From Actinomycetota bacterium (GTDB lineage Bacteria; Actinomycetota; Geothermincolia; Geothermincolales; RBG-13-55-18): a stretch of DNA of 64,000 nucleotides. A program made the position numbers and the translations under genes. Each line of letters begins with the position of its first letter. The stretch's first letter is position 1. Below the pieces are notes generated by a model. That model made no database searches. It was not told the DNA's origin and saw only the letters and a list, made by a program, of their open reading frames with translations. The stretch spans positions 173,647 to 237,646 of the forward strand of contig JACIXD010000001.1 in assembly GCA_014360645.1 (NCBI GenBank), in the 5' to 3' direction. Of the stretch, positions 8,859-17,342 are shown one piece after another.

Positions 8859-10075
8859 TGGCGGCTAGGGAGATAGGGACGCGGGCCACCTCGGAGGTCC
8901 CCGCCATAAGGGTGGAGGGGGTGAGCAAGAGCTTCCGCCTCTACCATGACGTAAACTACACCCTCAAGGAAAGGATCATCAACTGGCGCAAGCGCGGCTA
9001 CGACCTCTTCTGGGCGCTCCGTAACGTGGACCTCACGGTCTATAAAGGGGAGACCCTGGGGATCATCGGCCCCAACGGGTCCGGGAAGTCCACCCTCCTG
9101 CGCCTCATGACCCGCATAATGAAGCCCAACCAGGGGCGCATCCAGACCTACGGGACCATCGCCGCCCTGCTGGAGCTGGGGGCGGGCTTCCATCCCGACC
9201 TCACGGGGCGGGAGAACATCTACCTCAACGCCTCCATTCTGGGGTTCAGGAGGCGGGACCTGGAGGGGCTCATCGACGGCATCATCGCCTTTTCCGAACT
9301 GGGGCCGTTCATCGACAACCAGGTCAAGAACTACTCCTCGGGGATGTACGTGCGCCTTGGCTTCTCCATCGCCATCAACCTCAACCCCGATATCCTGCTC
9401 ATCGACGAGGTGCTGGCGGTGGGGGACGAGTCCTTCCAGACCAAGTGCCTCAACCGCATAGCGCGCATGCAGCAGGAGGGCAAGACCATCGTGCTGGTGA
9501 CCCACGAGGCGAACATCGCCGCCTCCATCTGCGACCGCGTGCTCTGGCTGGAGCAGGGGAGAGAGAGGATGCTCGGAGATCCCCGCGAGGTGACCGAGCG
9601 CTACCACGAGGCCATGCGCATGCGCCCGGAGGGGAGCGAGTTCGGCACCCGGGACATCGTCATCGAGAAGGTGGAGATCCTGGACCGCCACGGCACGGAA
9701 GCGGTGGAGTTCGAGACCGGCGAGCCCCTCACCCTGCGCCTCCATTACCGCGCGCTGCGCCCCGTGGAAGACCCCGTCTTCGGCTTCGGTTTTTACGACC
9801 AGATGGGCTTCATGGTCTACGGCACCAACACGCGCCTGCGCGGCATGACCATCCCCAGGGTGGCGGGTAAGGGGAGGATGGACTTCTCCATCGCCTCCCT
9901 ATACATGCTGGACGGGAGATATTACGTCTCCGTGGCGGCTCATACCCGCGACGGCCTGGTGAACTACCACTGGCTGGACAAGCTCTTCTACTTCGACGTG
10001 CACTCGCCCGGCATGGAGGAGGGCTACCTGGCCATGGAGTGCGAGATCGACATGGTCGAAGAGGAGCTCTCGTAG
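8858..10075 (+). CDS. ABC exporter ATPase with Wzt-like C-terminal glycan-binding domain
   Basis: 405-residue ATPase partner of the preceding permease. Walker A GPNGSGKST, signature NYSSGMYVRLGF, Walker B DILLIDEVLAVGD and the H-loop THE are all intact in residues about 25-250. The remaining 150 residues (from about REVTERYHEAMRMR) form a predicted beta-sandwich like the C-terminal domain of Wzt, which in O9a-type systems recognises the non-reducing terminus of the finished chain: IVIEKVEILD, GEPLTLRLHYRA, FGFGFYDQMGF. Presence of the domain suggests chain-end recognition before export. Translation is coupled to the permease through a TGATG overlap. Confidence 0.93.
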   Translation: MAAREIGTRATSEVPAIRVEGVSKSFRLYHDVNYTLKERIINWRKRGYDLFWALRNVDLTVYKGETLGIIGPNGSGKSTLLRLMTRIMKPNQGRIQTYGTIAALLELGAGFHPDLTGRENIYLNASILGFRRRDLEGLIDGIIAFSELGPFIDNQVKNYSSGMYVRLGFSIAINLNPDILLIDEVLAVGDESFQTKCLNRIARMQQEGKTIVLVTHEANIAASICDRVLWLEQGRERMLGDPREVTERYHEAMRMRPEGSEFGTRDIVIEKVEILDRHGTEAVEFETGEPLTLRLHYRALRPVEDPVFGFGFYDQMGFMVYGTNTRLRGMTIPRVAGKGRMDFSIASLYMLDGRYYVSVAAHTRDGLVNYHWLDKLFYFDVHSPGMEEGYLAMECEIDMVEEELS

Positions 10076-10353
10076 CCACGGTCCCCGCGTACCCGGGTCA
10101 CTCGTCGGTGCCGGGAGGGTGAGGCGCGGCGCGGGCCGGTGACACGGCAGCCGCCCGCGAAGGCCTTCACGGGCGCGGGGTGCGGCAGGGATAGCGGGAG
10201 CCTCGGGCGAAAAAATCTTTGAAAAACCGTGGTCGGGCCAACGCCCGGCGCGCAAGGAGGGCGGCGAGGACCGCGGCGGCTTAACGCGGTCCCGGCCTTG
10301 AAGGGGCGGAAGGAAGGCCGCGGCGGCGCGGCCGCGAGAGATGGAGCGGCGGG

Positions 10354-11469
10354 ATGAGCGAGAAAGAGGATATGACCGGAGGGACGGCGCGGAGAGCGGC
10401 GGATAATCTCTCCCTGGACCTGGAGACGGTCGATGTCGGGGAGATCATGCGCGCCATCGAGGAGCGGGTGGAGAGGCGCCGTGCCGACGGCGTGTACCGT
10501 GACCTGCCCCTGCTGGAGTTGGAGGACATGCGCACGGGGGGAGGGGAGGACGAGATCAGCCTCGACCCCCTGCACGAGCTCATCTTCCTGGTGCAGCTGG
10601 CGAGGCAGTACGCCGAGGTCACCAGCCATTATCCCATAGGGTCGCGCCGTTCCGTGGTGGGCCCGCTCATCGCGCTAGCCAAGAAGGCCATGCGCCGTTT
10701 CATGACCCCCTACATGGACGCCCTCTTCGCCAAGCAGCGCGAGTTCAACGCCCAGTGTCTGCGCTCCATGGAGGTCTTCCTGGAGATGATCAAGCGCGAG
10801 CGCGAGCGCTCCTACCACGGGGGCTTGGACCGCTACACCGCCTGGGTAGAGCTGGGTTTCGCGGAGGACGACGAGGATCTGCTGCGGGAGGCGGCGCGAC
10901 GTTTTCCCGAGGGAGAGCCCGTGGTGCACCTCGCGAGCGGCACGGGGAGCTTTTTGGCCGCGGCCCGCTCCGAGGGCCGGGAGGCGGTGGGGGTGGAGGA
11001 AGACGAGCGGCTGGTCTGGCTGTCGCAGGAGCAGGACCTCAGGGTGATCTCCGCCCGCCCCGCGGACTTCCTCGACTCCCGGCCTCCGGAGTCGCTGCGG
11101 GCGGTTTTCCTGCGGGAGCTGGGGGAAAGAGACGACGCGCGCGAGCTGGTATGGATGGTCAACGCCCTCGCCGACCGCGTGGAGAGGGAGGGCAGGGTGG
11201 TGGTGCTCAACCACCATCCCCGCTCCGTGCTGGGGGTGGAGGAGGCCTTCCGGGACCCCACCCTGCTGCGGCTGGTGCACCCGGAGACCATGCGGGGCCT
11301 CTTCCTCCACGCCGGATTCCGCGAGGTGGAGGTGGCGGAGGCGGGCGAGTACACGCGGCAGGAGATGGCGGAATGGGGCAAAAGGCTTGGCGGAGCCTTC
11401 CCGGAGGGCGAGGCCATGGCGGAGATGCTCTTCGGCCCGCGGCGCTATCTCCTGGAGGCGAGGAGGTAG
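10354..11469 (+). CDS. SAM-methyltransferase-like protein of glycan cluster
   Basis: 371 residues. The N-terminal half is helical and charged and contains SRRSVVGPLIALAKKAMRRF followed by AKQREFNAQCLRSM, a pattern found in methyltransferase-like proteins of polysaccharide loci. From about residue 185 comes a Rossmann-like segment, VVHLASGTGSFLAAARSEG then GVEEDE, which fits SAM motif I and the acidic ribose-binding residue. The end (LFLHAGFREVEVAEAG) matches the late strands of class I methyltransferases. The motif is imperfect (GTGS rather than GxGxG), so activity is uncertain. It may methylate a sugar or terminate the chain. It lies between the exporter and a GT4 gene, four bases before the next start. 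Confidence 0.6.
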   Translation: MSEKEDMTGGTARRAADNLSLDLETVDVGEIMRAIEERVERRRADGVYRDLPLLELEDMRTGGGEDEISLDPLHELIFLVQLARQYAEVTSHYPIGSRRSVVGPLIALAKKAMRRFMTPYMDALFAKQREFNAQCLRSMEVFLEMIKRERERSYHGGLDRYTAWVELGFAEDDEDLLREAARRFPEGEPVVHLASGTGSFLAAARSEGREAVGVEEDERLVWLSQEQDLRVISARPADFLDSRPPESLRAVFLRELGERDDARELVWMVNALADRVEREGRVVVLNHHPRSVLGVEEAFRDPTLLRLVHPETMRGLFLHAGFREVEVAEAGEYTRQEMAEWGKRLGGAFPEGEAMAEMLFGPRRYLLEARR

Positions 11470-11473
11470 GGCC

Positions 11474-12661
11474 TTGGGCGCGGAGAAGGTGGCCTTCGTC
11501 CCCGTGCGCTACGGTCCCCGGGTGGTGGGGGGCGCGGAGGCCCTCACCCGCGCCCTGGTGGAGGAGCTGGATTCCAGGGGGTGGCCGGTGGAGGTCATCA
11601 CCACCTGCGCCCTGGACCCCTACAGCTGGACCAACCACTTCCCGCCGGGGACGGAGACGGTGCATGGCATCACCGTGCGCCGCTTCCCCACCGAGAGCCG
11701 CAAGTACACGCGCAAGGTGTTCCGCACCGAGACGCGCATGCTGCAGGGGAAGAGGGTCTCGCGGCGCCGGCAGGAGTTCTGGATACGCAGCGTGGTCACC
11801 AGCGAGGCCATGTGCCGCTGGCTGGGGGAGCACCGCGACGAGTACCGCGCCTTCGTCTTCGCCCCCTACCTCTTCGGCACCACCTACCTGGGGGTACTGG
11901 AGGTGCCGGAGAAGTCCTACATCATCCCCTGCCTGCACGACGAGCCCTATGCCTACCAGTACATCTACCGCAAGCTCATGCGCTCCGCGCGGGGGCTGAT
12001 GTTCAACAGCGTGCCGGAGATGGAGCTGGCGCGCCGCATCTTCGGCGAGGACCTGCCGGGCCGGGTGGTGGGGATGGGGTTCAGCCCCTATGGCGCGGAC
12101 GGGGAGCGCTTCCGCTACAAGTACTCCATCGAGGGCGACTTCATCCTCTACACCGGAAGGAGGGAGATCGCCAAGAACACCCCCCTGCTGCTGCGCTATT
12201 TCTGCAACTTCCTGGAGAACACGGGCCGGGAGGTGAGCCTGGCGCTCACGGGAGCGGGGCAGGTGGAGATCCCCTTCTCCTTCCGCAACCGGGTCATCGA
12301 CGTGGGGTTCGTGGACCAGCGGGACCTGCGGGACGCCTACGCCGCCGCCACCCTCATCTGCCATCCCTCCACCAAGGAAAGTTTTTCCATCATGATCCTG
12401 GAGGCCTGGCTGGCCGGACTTCCCTGCCTGGTGCACGGGGACTGCGCGGTCACCCGTCACCACGTGGAGAGCAGCGGGGGAGGGCTGTGGTTCACCGACT
12501 ACCCCACCTTCCACGAGGCGTTGGAGTTCCTCCTCGACCACCCGGCGGCACGGGCGAGGATGGGGGAGAGGGGGCGGGACTACGTGCTCGCCAACTATTC
12601 CTGGGACGAGGTGGTGCGCAACTTCGAGACCGTCCTGGAGGAAGGGGAGGCGAGGGGTTGA
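11474..12661 (+). CDS. Glycosyltransferase family 4
   Basis: 395 residues from TTG at 11474, chosen because AGGAGG at 11461-11466 is seven bases upstream; the open frame upstream lies inside the previous gene. GT-B fold: N-terminal glycine-rich acceptor part VVGGAEALTRALVEELDSRG; C-terminal donor domain with YTGRREIAKNTPLLL, FVDQRDLRDAYAAATLICHPS and TKESFSIMILEAWLAGLPC, the EX7E-like retaining GT4 element. Transfers an unknown sugar to a lipid-linked glycan at the cytoplasmic face. Followed 38 bases later by the first of three RVHQ-type GT4 genes. Confidence 0.88.
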   Translation: MGAEKVAFVPVRYGPRVVGGAEALTRALVEELDSRGWPVEVITTCALDPYSWTNHFPPGTETVHGITVRRFPTESRKYTRKVFRTETRMLQGKRVSRRRQEFWIRSVVTSEAMCRWLGEHRDEYRAFVFAPYLFGTTYLGVLEVPEKSYIIPCLHDEPYAYQYIYRKLMRSARGLMFNSVPEMELARRIFGEDLPGRVVGMGFSPYGADGERFRYKYSIEGDFILYTGRREIAKNTPLLLRYFCNFLENTGREVSLALTGAGQVEIPFSFRNRVIDVGFVDQRDLRDAYAAATLICHPSTKESFSIMILEAWLAGLPCLVHGDCAVTRHHVESSGGGLWFTDYPTFHEALEFLLDHPAARARMGERGRDYVLANYSWDEVVRNFETVLEEGEARG

Positions 12662-12698
12662 GGGCGCGGCGCGCGGTCCCGGAGCGAGGAGGGGAACG

Positions 12699-13781
12699 GT
12701 GAGGGTGCACCAGATAGTGCCGCGCCTGGACGCGGGGGACGCCGTCTCCGACGAGGCGCTGGCCATCCACAGGCTGGTGACGGCATGGGGGTTCGAATCG
12801 CGCATCTACGCCAACGGTATGGACGAGTTCGGCAAGCGCCATGCCTCCTACGACCACGCCTACCAGGAGTTCATGCGCGAGAAGGACGACCTCCTCATCT
12901 ACCACTACTCCATCTACTGCGGAAACTACCGCTATTACCTGGAGAGCGAGTCCCGGAAGGTGCTCATCTACCACAACATCACCCCCCCGGAGTTCTTCGA
13001 GCGCTTCTATCCCGAGGCGGCGAACCTCTGCCGGCTGGGAAGGGAGCTGCTGCCCCGCCTGGCGGTATGCGAACTCGCCCTGGGGGATTCGGATTTCAAC
13101 CGGCGGGAGCTGGTGGCGGTGGGGTTCCCGGAGGAGAGGACGGGGGTGCTGCCCATAAACCCTCCCCTGCACAAACTGGACGGGGTGGAGGAGGACGCCG
13201 GGCTGGGACGCTCACTGTCCGACGGCAGGACCAACCTCCTCTTCGTGGGGAGGGTGGTGCCCAACAAGCGCGTGGAGGACATCGTCAAGCTCTTCTATTG
13301 CTATCACCGGGGGGTGAACGCACATTCCCGCCTGGTGGTGGCGGGGTCCATCCTCAGCACCTACCACTCCGCCCTCCTCTCCCTGGCGCGGCGCATGGGC
13401 ATCGCCGACCGCGTGTTCTTCCTGGGCAAGGTGAGCGACGGGGCCCTCAAGGCCTGCTACCGCCGCTCCCATTACTATGTCTCCATGAGCGAGCACGAGG
13501 GCTTCTGCGTGCCCCTGCTGGAGGCCTTCCACTTCCGGCTTCCGGTGCTGGCCTACGCCGCGGGAGCGGTGCCGGAGACCATGGGCGGGGCGGGCATCCT
13601 GGTGCACGACAAGGACTACCCCCTGCTGGCCGAGCTCCTGGACCGCCTGGGAAGGGACGAGGTGATGCGGGGCCGGGTGCTGGCGGCCCAGGAGGCGAGG
13701 CTGGAGGAGTTCGGGGAGGACCGCTTCGCGCGGTCGCTGCGCGAGGCCCTGGAGAGGTTGGAGGTCCGCGCACCGGCGTAA
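12699..13781 (+). CDS. Glycosyltransferase family 4, RVHQ paralog 1
   Basis: 360 residues, GTG start after GAGGAGGGG. Begins RVHQIVPRLDAGDAVSDEAL; middle KVLIYHNITPPEFFERF; donor domain LLFVGRVVPNKRVEDIVKLF, HEGFCVPLLEAFHFRLPVLA with the EX7E motif, then GAVPETMGGAGILV. Close paralogs start at 14799 and 15938; all three share the RVHQ opening, the YHNITPPEF motif and the NRRELxAxGFxEERTGVLP stretch. Bases 13368-13720 are identical to 15471-15823, so the second half of the donor domain has been copied between paralogs. The tandem enzymes probably add successive related sugars. Confidence 0.9.
   Translation: MRVHQIVPRLDAGDAVSDEALAIHRLVTAWGFESRIYANGMDEFGKRHASYDHAYQEFMREKDDLLIYHYSIYCGNYRYYLESESRKVLIYHNITPPEFFERFYPEAANLCRLGRELLPRLAVCELALGDSDFNRRELVAVGFPEERTGVLPINPPLHKLDGVEEDAGLGRSLSDGRTNLLFVGRVVPNKRVEDIVKLFYCYHRGVNAHSRLVVAGSILSTYHSALLSLARRMGIADRVFFLGKVSDGALKACYRRSHYYVSMSEHEGFCVPLLEAFHFRLPVLAYAAGAVPETMGGAGILVHDKDYPLLAELLDRLGRDEVMRGRVLAAQEARLEEFGEDRFARSLREALERLEVRAPA
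13368..13720 (+). repeat. 353-bp identical tract, copy 1
   Basis: By direct reading this stretch matches 15471-15823 at every base, in the same orientation and reading frame, 2103 bases apart. The flanking sequence of the two genes is clearly diverged. Identity at third codon positions argues for recent gene conversion rather than purifying selection. Confidence 0.93.
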
Positions 13782-13857
13782 CGGCATAATGCGGCATACG
13801 GGAAAAGCCGTGGTCGATGCGGCGAGGGCGAGGGCCTGACCCCGCGAGGAGGGGAAG

Positions 13858-14802
13858 ATGATAGAGGTCAACGGCAAGGAGCTGGACGAGCACGGGCTGC
13901 GGGCGCGCGCGGAGGCGAGGCGCCGGGCGGGCCTTTACGACCGGCGCCTGCTGGCCATGCTGGAGAGGGACATCGTGGAGGAGATCGAGGAGCACGCCTT
14001 TTCCATGATCCAGGTGGTCTTCGACCTGCAGCGGGCGCTGGAGGACCGGGGCGCCAGGCTGGAGCCGCCGGCCGACCTCGGCGCCGGCGAGCGGGGCAGA
14101 GGAAGAGCGGCCTCCTTCGCGCGCCGGCTGCAGACGCGCTTCATCCGCACCGTGAACGAGGGCTACGTGCAGCAGCAGGAGAAGTTCAACACCTTCTTCA
14201 CCAAGGCTGTGGACATCTCCTACCGCCAGCTCTGCGGCGCCGGGAGCGGCCTGGAGATGGGGGAGGCGGCGGAGCGCCGGGAGACCTGGATCTCGCGCCG
14301 TCCGGAGTGGGGAGAGGAGGTGTGGCGGGAGGTCCTGGAGGCGGAAAGCGGCAGGGTGCTGGTGGTGGGCATACCGGGCCTGGGTTTCCTGGAGGCCGCG
14401 CGCGAGGCCGGGCGCCTGCTCATGGCCCTGGACACCGACGACCTGGCGGTGGCGGAGGCCCAGTCGCGCTTCCTCCCGGCATGGTTCCACCACCGTCCCC
14501 TGGAGGTCCTCGAGCACCTGGGAGACGAGGAGGTGGGGATGGTGGTGGTGGCCTTTCCGGAGTGCCTGAGCGGAGGCGAGCTCTCCTTGGTGGCGGGCTG
14601 GGCGGGTTCGCGACTGGAGGAAAAGGGAGTGGTGCTCCTCGCTCTCAACCGAGGCCGTAACCGGGCGATGTCGGGGGATGACGGCCTGGTGCGTTTCTGG
14701 CCGCGCCGCTTCCTGCAGGCGGCTCTGGAGAAAAGGGGCTTTTCCTGCCGCGAATGGAGGGCGGGAGACCAGGTTTTCCTGAGGGGGGAGAAGGAGGCTT
14801 GA
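13858..14802 (+). CDS. Degenerate methyltransferase-like protein of glycan cluster
   Basis: 314 residues, ATG after GAGGAGGGGAAG. Same plan as the protein at 10354: a helical charged N-terminus with YVQQQEKFNTFFTKAVD (compare AKQREFNAQ), then a Rossmann-like half with VLVVGIPGLGFLEAAREAG, LLMALDTDD and late strands KGVVLLALNRG. The SAM loop is further from consensus (GIPGLG), and the residues expected to bind adenine are not obvious, so it may be a non-catalytic scaffold or a weak methyltransferase. It sits between RVHQ paralogs 1 and 2, and its TGA is overlapped by the start of paralog 2, indicating coupling. Confidence 0.5.
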   Translation: MIEVNGKELDEHGLRARAEARRRAGLYDRRLLAMLERDIVEEIEEHAFSMIQVVFDLQRALEDRGARLEPPADLGAGERGRGRAASFARRLQTRFIRTVNEGYVQQQEKFNTFFTKAVDISYRQLCGAGSGLEMGEAAERRETWISRRPEWGEEVWREVLEAESGRVLVVGIPGLGFLEAAREAGRLLMALDTDDLAVAEAQSRFLPAWFHHRPLEVLEHLGDEEVGMVVVAFPECLSGGELSLVAGWAGSRLEEKGVVLLALNRGRNRAMSGDDGLVRFWPRRFLQAALEKRGFSCREWRAGDQVFLRGEKEA

Positions 14803-15941
14803 GGGTCCACCAGGTGGTACCGCGCCTGGACGCTGGCGACGCCATCGGCAACATCGCCATGACCATCCACCGGGCCCTGGAGAGACTGGGATACGAGGCG
14901 CGTATCTACGCCTACGACATGGACGACTACGGGCGCCGCCACGCCTCCTTCGACGCCGCCTACCGGGAGTTCATGGAAGAGGAGGAGGACCTGCTCCTCT
15001 ATCACTACGGCCTCTACTGCGACAATTACCGCATGTTCCTGGAGAGCCGCAACCGCAAGGCGCTCATCTACCACAACATCACCCCCCCGGAGTTCTACGA
15101 GGCTTTCCTGCCCGAGGCGGTGCACCTCTGCGCCCTGGGCAGGAAGGTGCTGGCGCAGCTCACCCGGTGCGACCTGGCCCTTGGGGTGTCCGACTTCAAC
15201 CGCCGGGAGCTGGTGGCGGCGGGGTTCCAGGAGGAGAGGACGGGGGTGCTGCCCGTGCACCCACCGGTGGAGAAGCTGGAGGAGGCGGAGGAGGACCCGC
15301 GCCTGGCGCGCTGGCTCGGCGACGGCAAGACAAACCTCCTGCACGTGGGGAGGGTGGTGCCCAACAAGAGGTGCGAGGACGTGATAAGGCTCTTCTGCTG
15401 TTACCATCGCGGGGTGAAAGCCCGTTCCCGGCTGGTCTTCGCGGGTCCCCTGCCCGTGAACACCTATTATTCCGCCCTCCTCTCCCTGGCGCGGCGCATG
15501 GGCATCGCCGACCGCGTGTTCTTCCTGGGCAAGGTGAGCGACGGGGCCCTCAAGGCCTGCTACCGCCGCTCCCATTACTATGTCTCCATGAGCGAGCACG
15601 AGGGCTTCTGCGTGCCCCTGCTGGAGGCCTTCCACTTCCGGCTTCCGGTGCTGGCCTACGCCGCGGGAGCGGTGCCGGAGACCATGGGCGGGGCGGGCAT
15701 CCTGGTGCACGACAAGGACTACCCCCTGCTGGCCGAGCTCCTGGACCGCCTGGGAAGGGACGAGGTGATGCGGGGCCGGGTGCTGGCGGCCCAGGAGGCG
15801 AGGCTGGAGGAGTTCGGGGAGGAAGCCTTCACCGCCGCCATAAGGAAGATAATGGAAAGACTGGCCGGGGGCCTCCCGCGGGGCGGGGAGGAAGCCCGGG
15901 AGGGGGAGGAGGAAAGGGCAGAGGAGGTGGAGCGGGGGTGA
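14799..15941 (+). CDS. Glycosyltransferase family 4, RVHQ paralog 2
   Basis: 380 residues from TTG at 14799, which overlaps the previous stop (TTGA); GAGGGGGGAG lies about eight bases upstream. Opens LRVHQVVPRLDAGDAIGN. The donor domain has LLHVGRVVPNKRCEDVIRLF and HEGFCVPLLEAFHFRLPVLA. The C-terminal about 117 residues before GEEAF are identical to paralog 1 at DNA level. The tail after that is Glu/Gly-rich (LPRGGEEAREGEEERAEEV) and absent from the other copies, which may mark the edge of the conversion tract. Role as for the neighbouring paralogs. Confidence 0.9.
   Translation: MRVHQVVPRLDAGDAIGNIAMTIHRALERLGYEARIYAYDMDDYGRRHASFDAAYREFMEEEEDLLLYHYGLYCDNYRMFLESRNRKALIYHNITPPEFYEAFLPEAVHLCALGRKVLAQLTRCDLALGVSDFNRRELVAAGFQEERTGVLPVHPPVEKLEEAEEDPRLARWLGDGKTNLLHVGRVVPNKRCEDVIRLFCCYHRGVKARSRLVFAGPLPVNTYYSALLSLARRMGIADRVFFLGKVSDGALKACYRRSHYYVSMSEHEGFCVPLLEAFHFRLPVLAYAAGAVPETMGGAGILVHDKDYPLLAELLDRLGRDEVMRGRVLAAQEARLEEFGEEAFTAAIRKIMERLAGGLPRGGEEAREGEEERAEEVERG
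15471..15823 (+). repeat. 353-bp identical tract, copy 2
   Basis: Partner of 13368-13720. Identity begins at TCCGCCCTCC and ends at TCGGGGAGGA; the next bases differ (ccgctt in copy 1, agcctt in copy 2). Confidence 0.93.
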
Positions 15942-17029
15942 GGGTACACCAGATATGCGCGCGCCTGCAGTTCGGGGACGCCGTCACCGGCCAGGTGCTG
16001 CGCATCCACGAGACGGTGAAATCATGGGGCTGGGAGAGCCATGTCTACACCACCGCCCACGACGAGCGCATGGCGCCGCTTGACGAGGGGCTGAAGGCCT
16101 ACCGCGGGGAATACTTGAGGCGGAAGGACGACCTCCTCCTCTATCATCTCTCGGTCTACGACGAGAACCACCGCCTCTACCTGGAGAGCCGCAACCGCAA
16201 AGTCCTCGTCTACCACAACATCACCCCTCCGGAGTTCCTGGAGCCCTACGACCCCCACCTCGCCGAGGTGTGCCGCAGGGGGCGGGAGCTGCTCCCCGCG
16301 CTGCGGGACTGTGACCTCGCCCTGGGGGATTCGGAGTACAACCGCCGGGAGCTGGCGGCGGCGGGCTTCCCGGAGGAGAGGACGGGGGTGCTCCCCATCT
16401 TCGTGGACCTGGAGGCCCTGGGGGGAGAATACAACCGCCCGCTGCTGCGCGAGCTCGACGACGGGCGGGTAAACGTGCTCTTCGTGGGGCGCCTGGTGCC
16501 CAACAAGCGGGTGGAGGACCTCATCGACGTGTTCGCCGCCTACCACCGCGGCGTGAACGCCCACTCGCGGCTGCTCCTGGTGGGCACGTCCTGGTCCGTG
16601 ACCTACAACGCGGAGCTGGCCAGGCGGGTGCGGCGGCACGGCCTGCAGGGATGCGTCTCCATACCGGGATGGTCCTGGGGGGTGAGCGACGAGGACCTGC
16701 GGGCCTATTACCGCGCCGCGAGGGTGTTTGTGACCTGCAGCCTGCACGAGGGCTTCTGCGTGCCCCTGCTGGAGAGCATGTTCTTCCGGGTGCCCGTGCT
16801 GGCCCGGCACGCCGCGGCCATCCCCTTCACCCTGGGGGGAGCGGGGATGACCTTCCGCGAACTCGACCCGCCCCTGCTGGCGGAGGCGGTGGAGGAGCTG
16901 GCCTTCAACCGCGAGCTGCGGGAGGAGCTTGCGGAGAGGGGGAGGCGGAGGCTTGAGGAATTCCACCCCGAGAAGACGGCGCGGAGGCTGCGCTCTTTCC
17001 TGGAGGGTGTGGCCGGGAGCCGGCCATGA
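15938..17029 (+). CDS. Glycosyltransferase family 4, RVHQ paralog 3
   Basis: 363 residues from GTG at 15938, overlapping the TGA of paralog 2; GAGGAGG lies ten bases upstream. A longer open frame inside paralog 2 is a shadow. Opens VRVHQICARLQFGDAVTGQV; keeps YHNITPPEFLE, VLFVGRLVPNKRVEDLIDVF and HEGFCVPLLESMFFRVPVLA. It is clearly diverged from the other two and did not take part in the conversion event. It has an extra SWGVSDEDLRAYY segment before the EX7E motif. Last gene of the exporter-linked run; a 6-bp inverted repeat overlaps its stop. Confidence 0.9.
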   Translation: MRVHQICARLQFGDAVTGQVLRIHETVKSWGWESHVYTTAHDERMAPLDEGLKAYRGEYLRRKDDLLLYHLSVYDENHRLYLESRNRKVLVYHNITPPEFLEPYDPHLAEVCRRGRELLPALRDCDLALGDSEYNRRELAAAGFPEERTGVLPIFVDLEALGGEYNRPLLRELDDGRVNVLFVGRLVPNKRVEDLIDVFAAYHRGVNAHSRLLLVGTSWSVTYNAELARRVRRHGLQGCVSIPGWSWGVSDEDLRAYYRAARVFVTCSLHEGFCVPLLESMFFRVPVLARHAAAIPFTLGGAGMTFRELDPPLLAEAVEELAFNRELREELAERGRRRLEEFHPEKTARRLRSFLEGVAGSRP

Positions 17030-17342
17030 TCCCGGCTGGGACCCGGCACCGGAGCATGACGGGGAAAGGGGGATCCCGCCGGGGATCGTGCCGGTTCATC
17101 CTGTGCAGACGCGACCGGTGACGGGAGCGAGGCGCGTTGGCTCGTCAGGCAAGAGCCCCTGCGGTGTGCGGGATGGCGCGTGAGCCGCATGGGACGAGCG
17201 GATGAACGGACACCATTCCGTGCCCTCCCGGCAGGAGGTCGGCTGAGGGAGCTACGGCTAACGGCCGGTCCTACGGGCGTCCGGAGAGGAGTGGATATGG
17301 GACGGGACCGGTCCCCTTCTCGCGTATCCGAAAGGGTCGCCC
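17030..17342. other. Convergent intergenic stretch without recognisable gene
   Basis: Lies between the stops of paralog 3 and the histidine kinase. It contains a weak inverted repeat AGCCGG/CCGGCT at 17018-17037 across the stop and a 12-base palindrome GGGACCGGTCCC at 17304-17315. No T-tract, ribosome site or conserved reading frame was seen. Confidence 0.5.

Noticed and set aside
15167..15937. Upstream extension of the third RVHQ GT4 frame.
   Set aside because: It is a shadow of paralog 2; the RVHQ start at 15938 matches the other paralogs and has GAGGAGG upstream.
17304..17315. Palindrome GGGACCGGTCCC as an operator or terminator.
   Set aside because: Isolated 12-base palindrome in GC-rich DNA between convergent genes, with no loop, T-tract or second copy; chance occurrence is likely.
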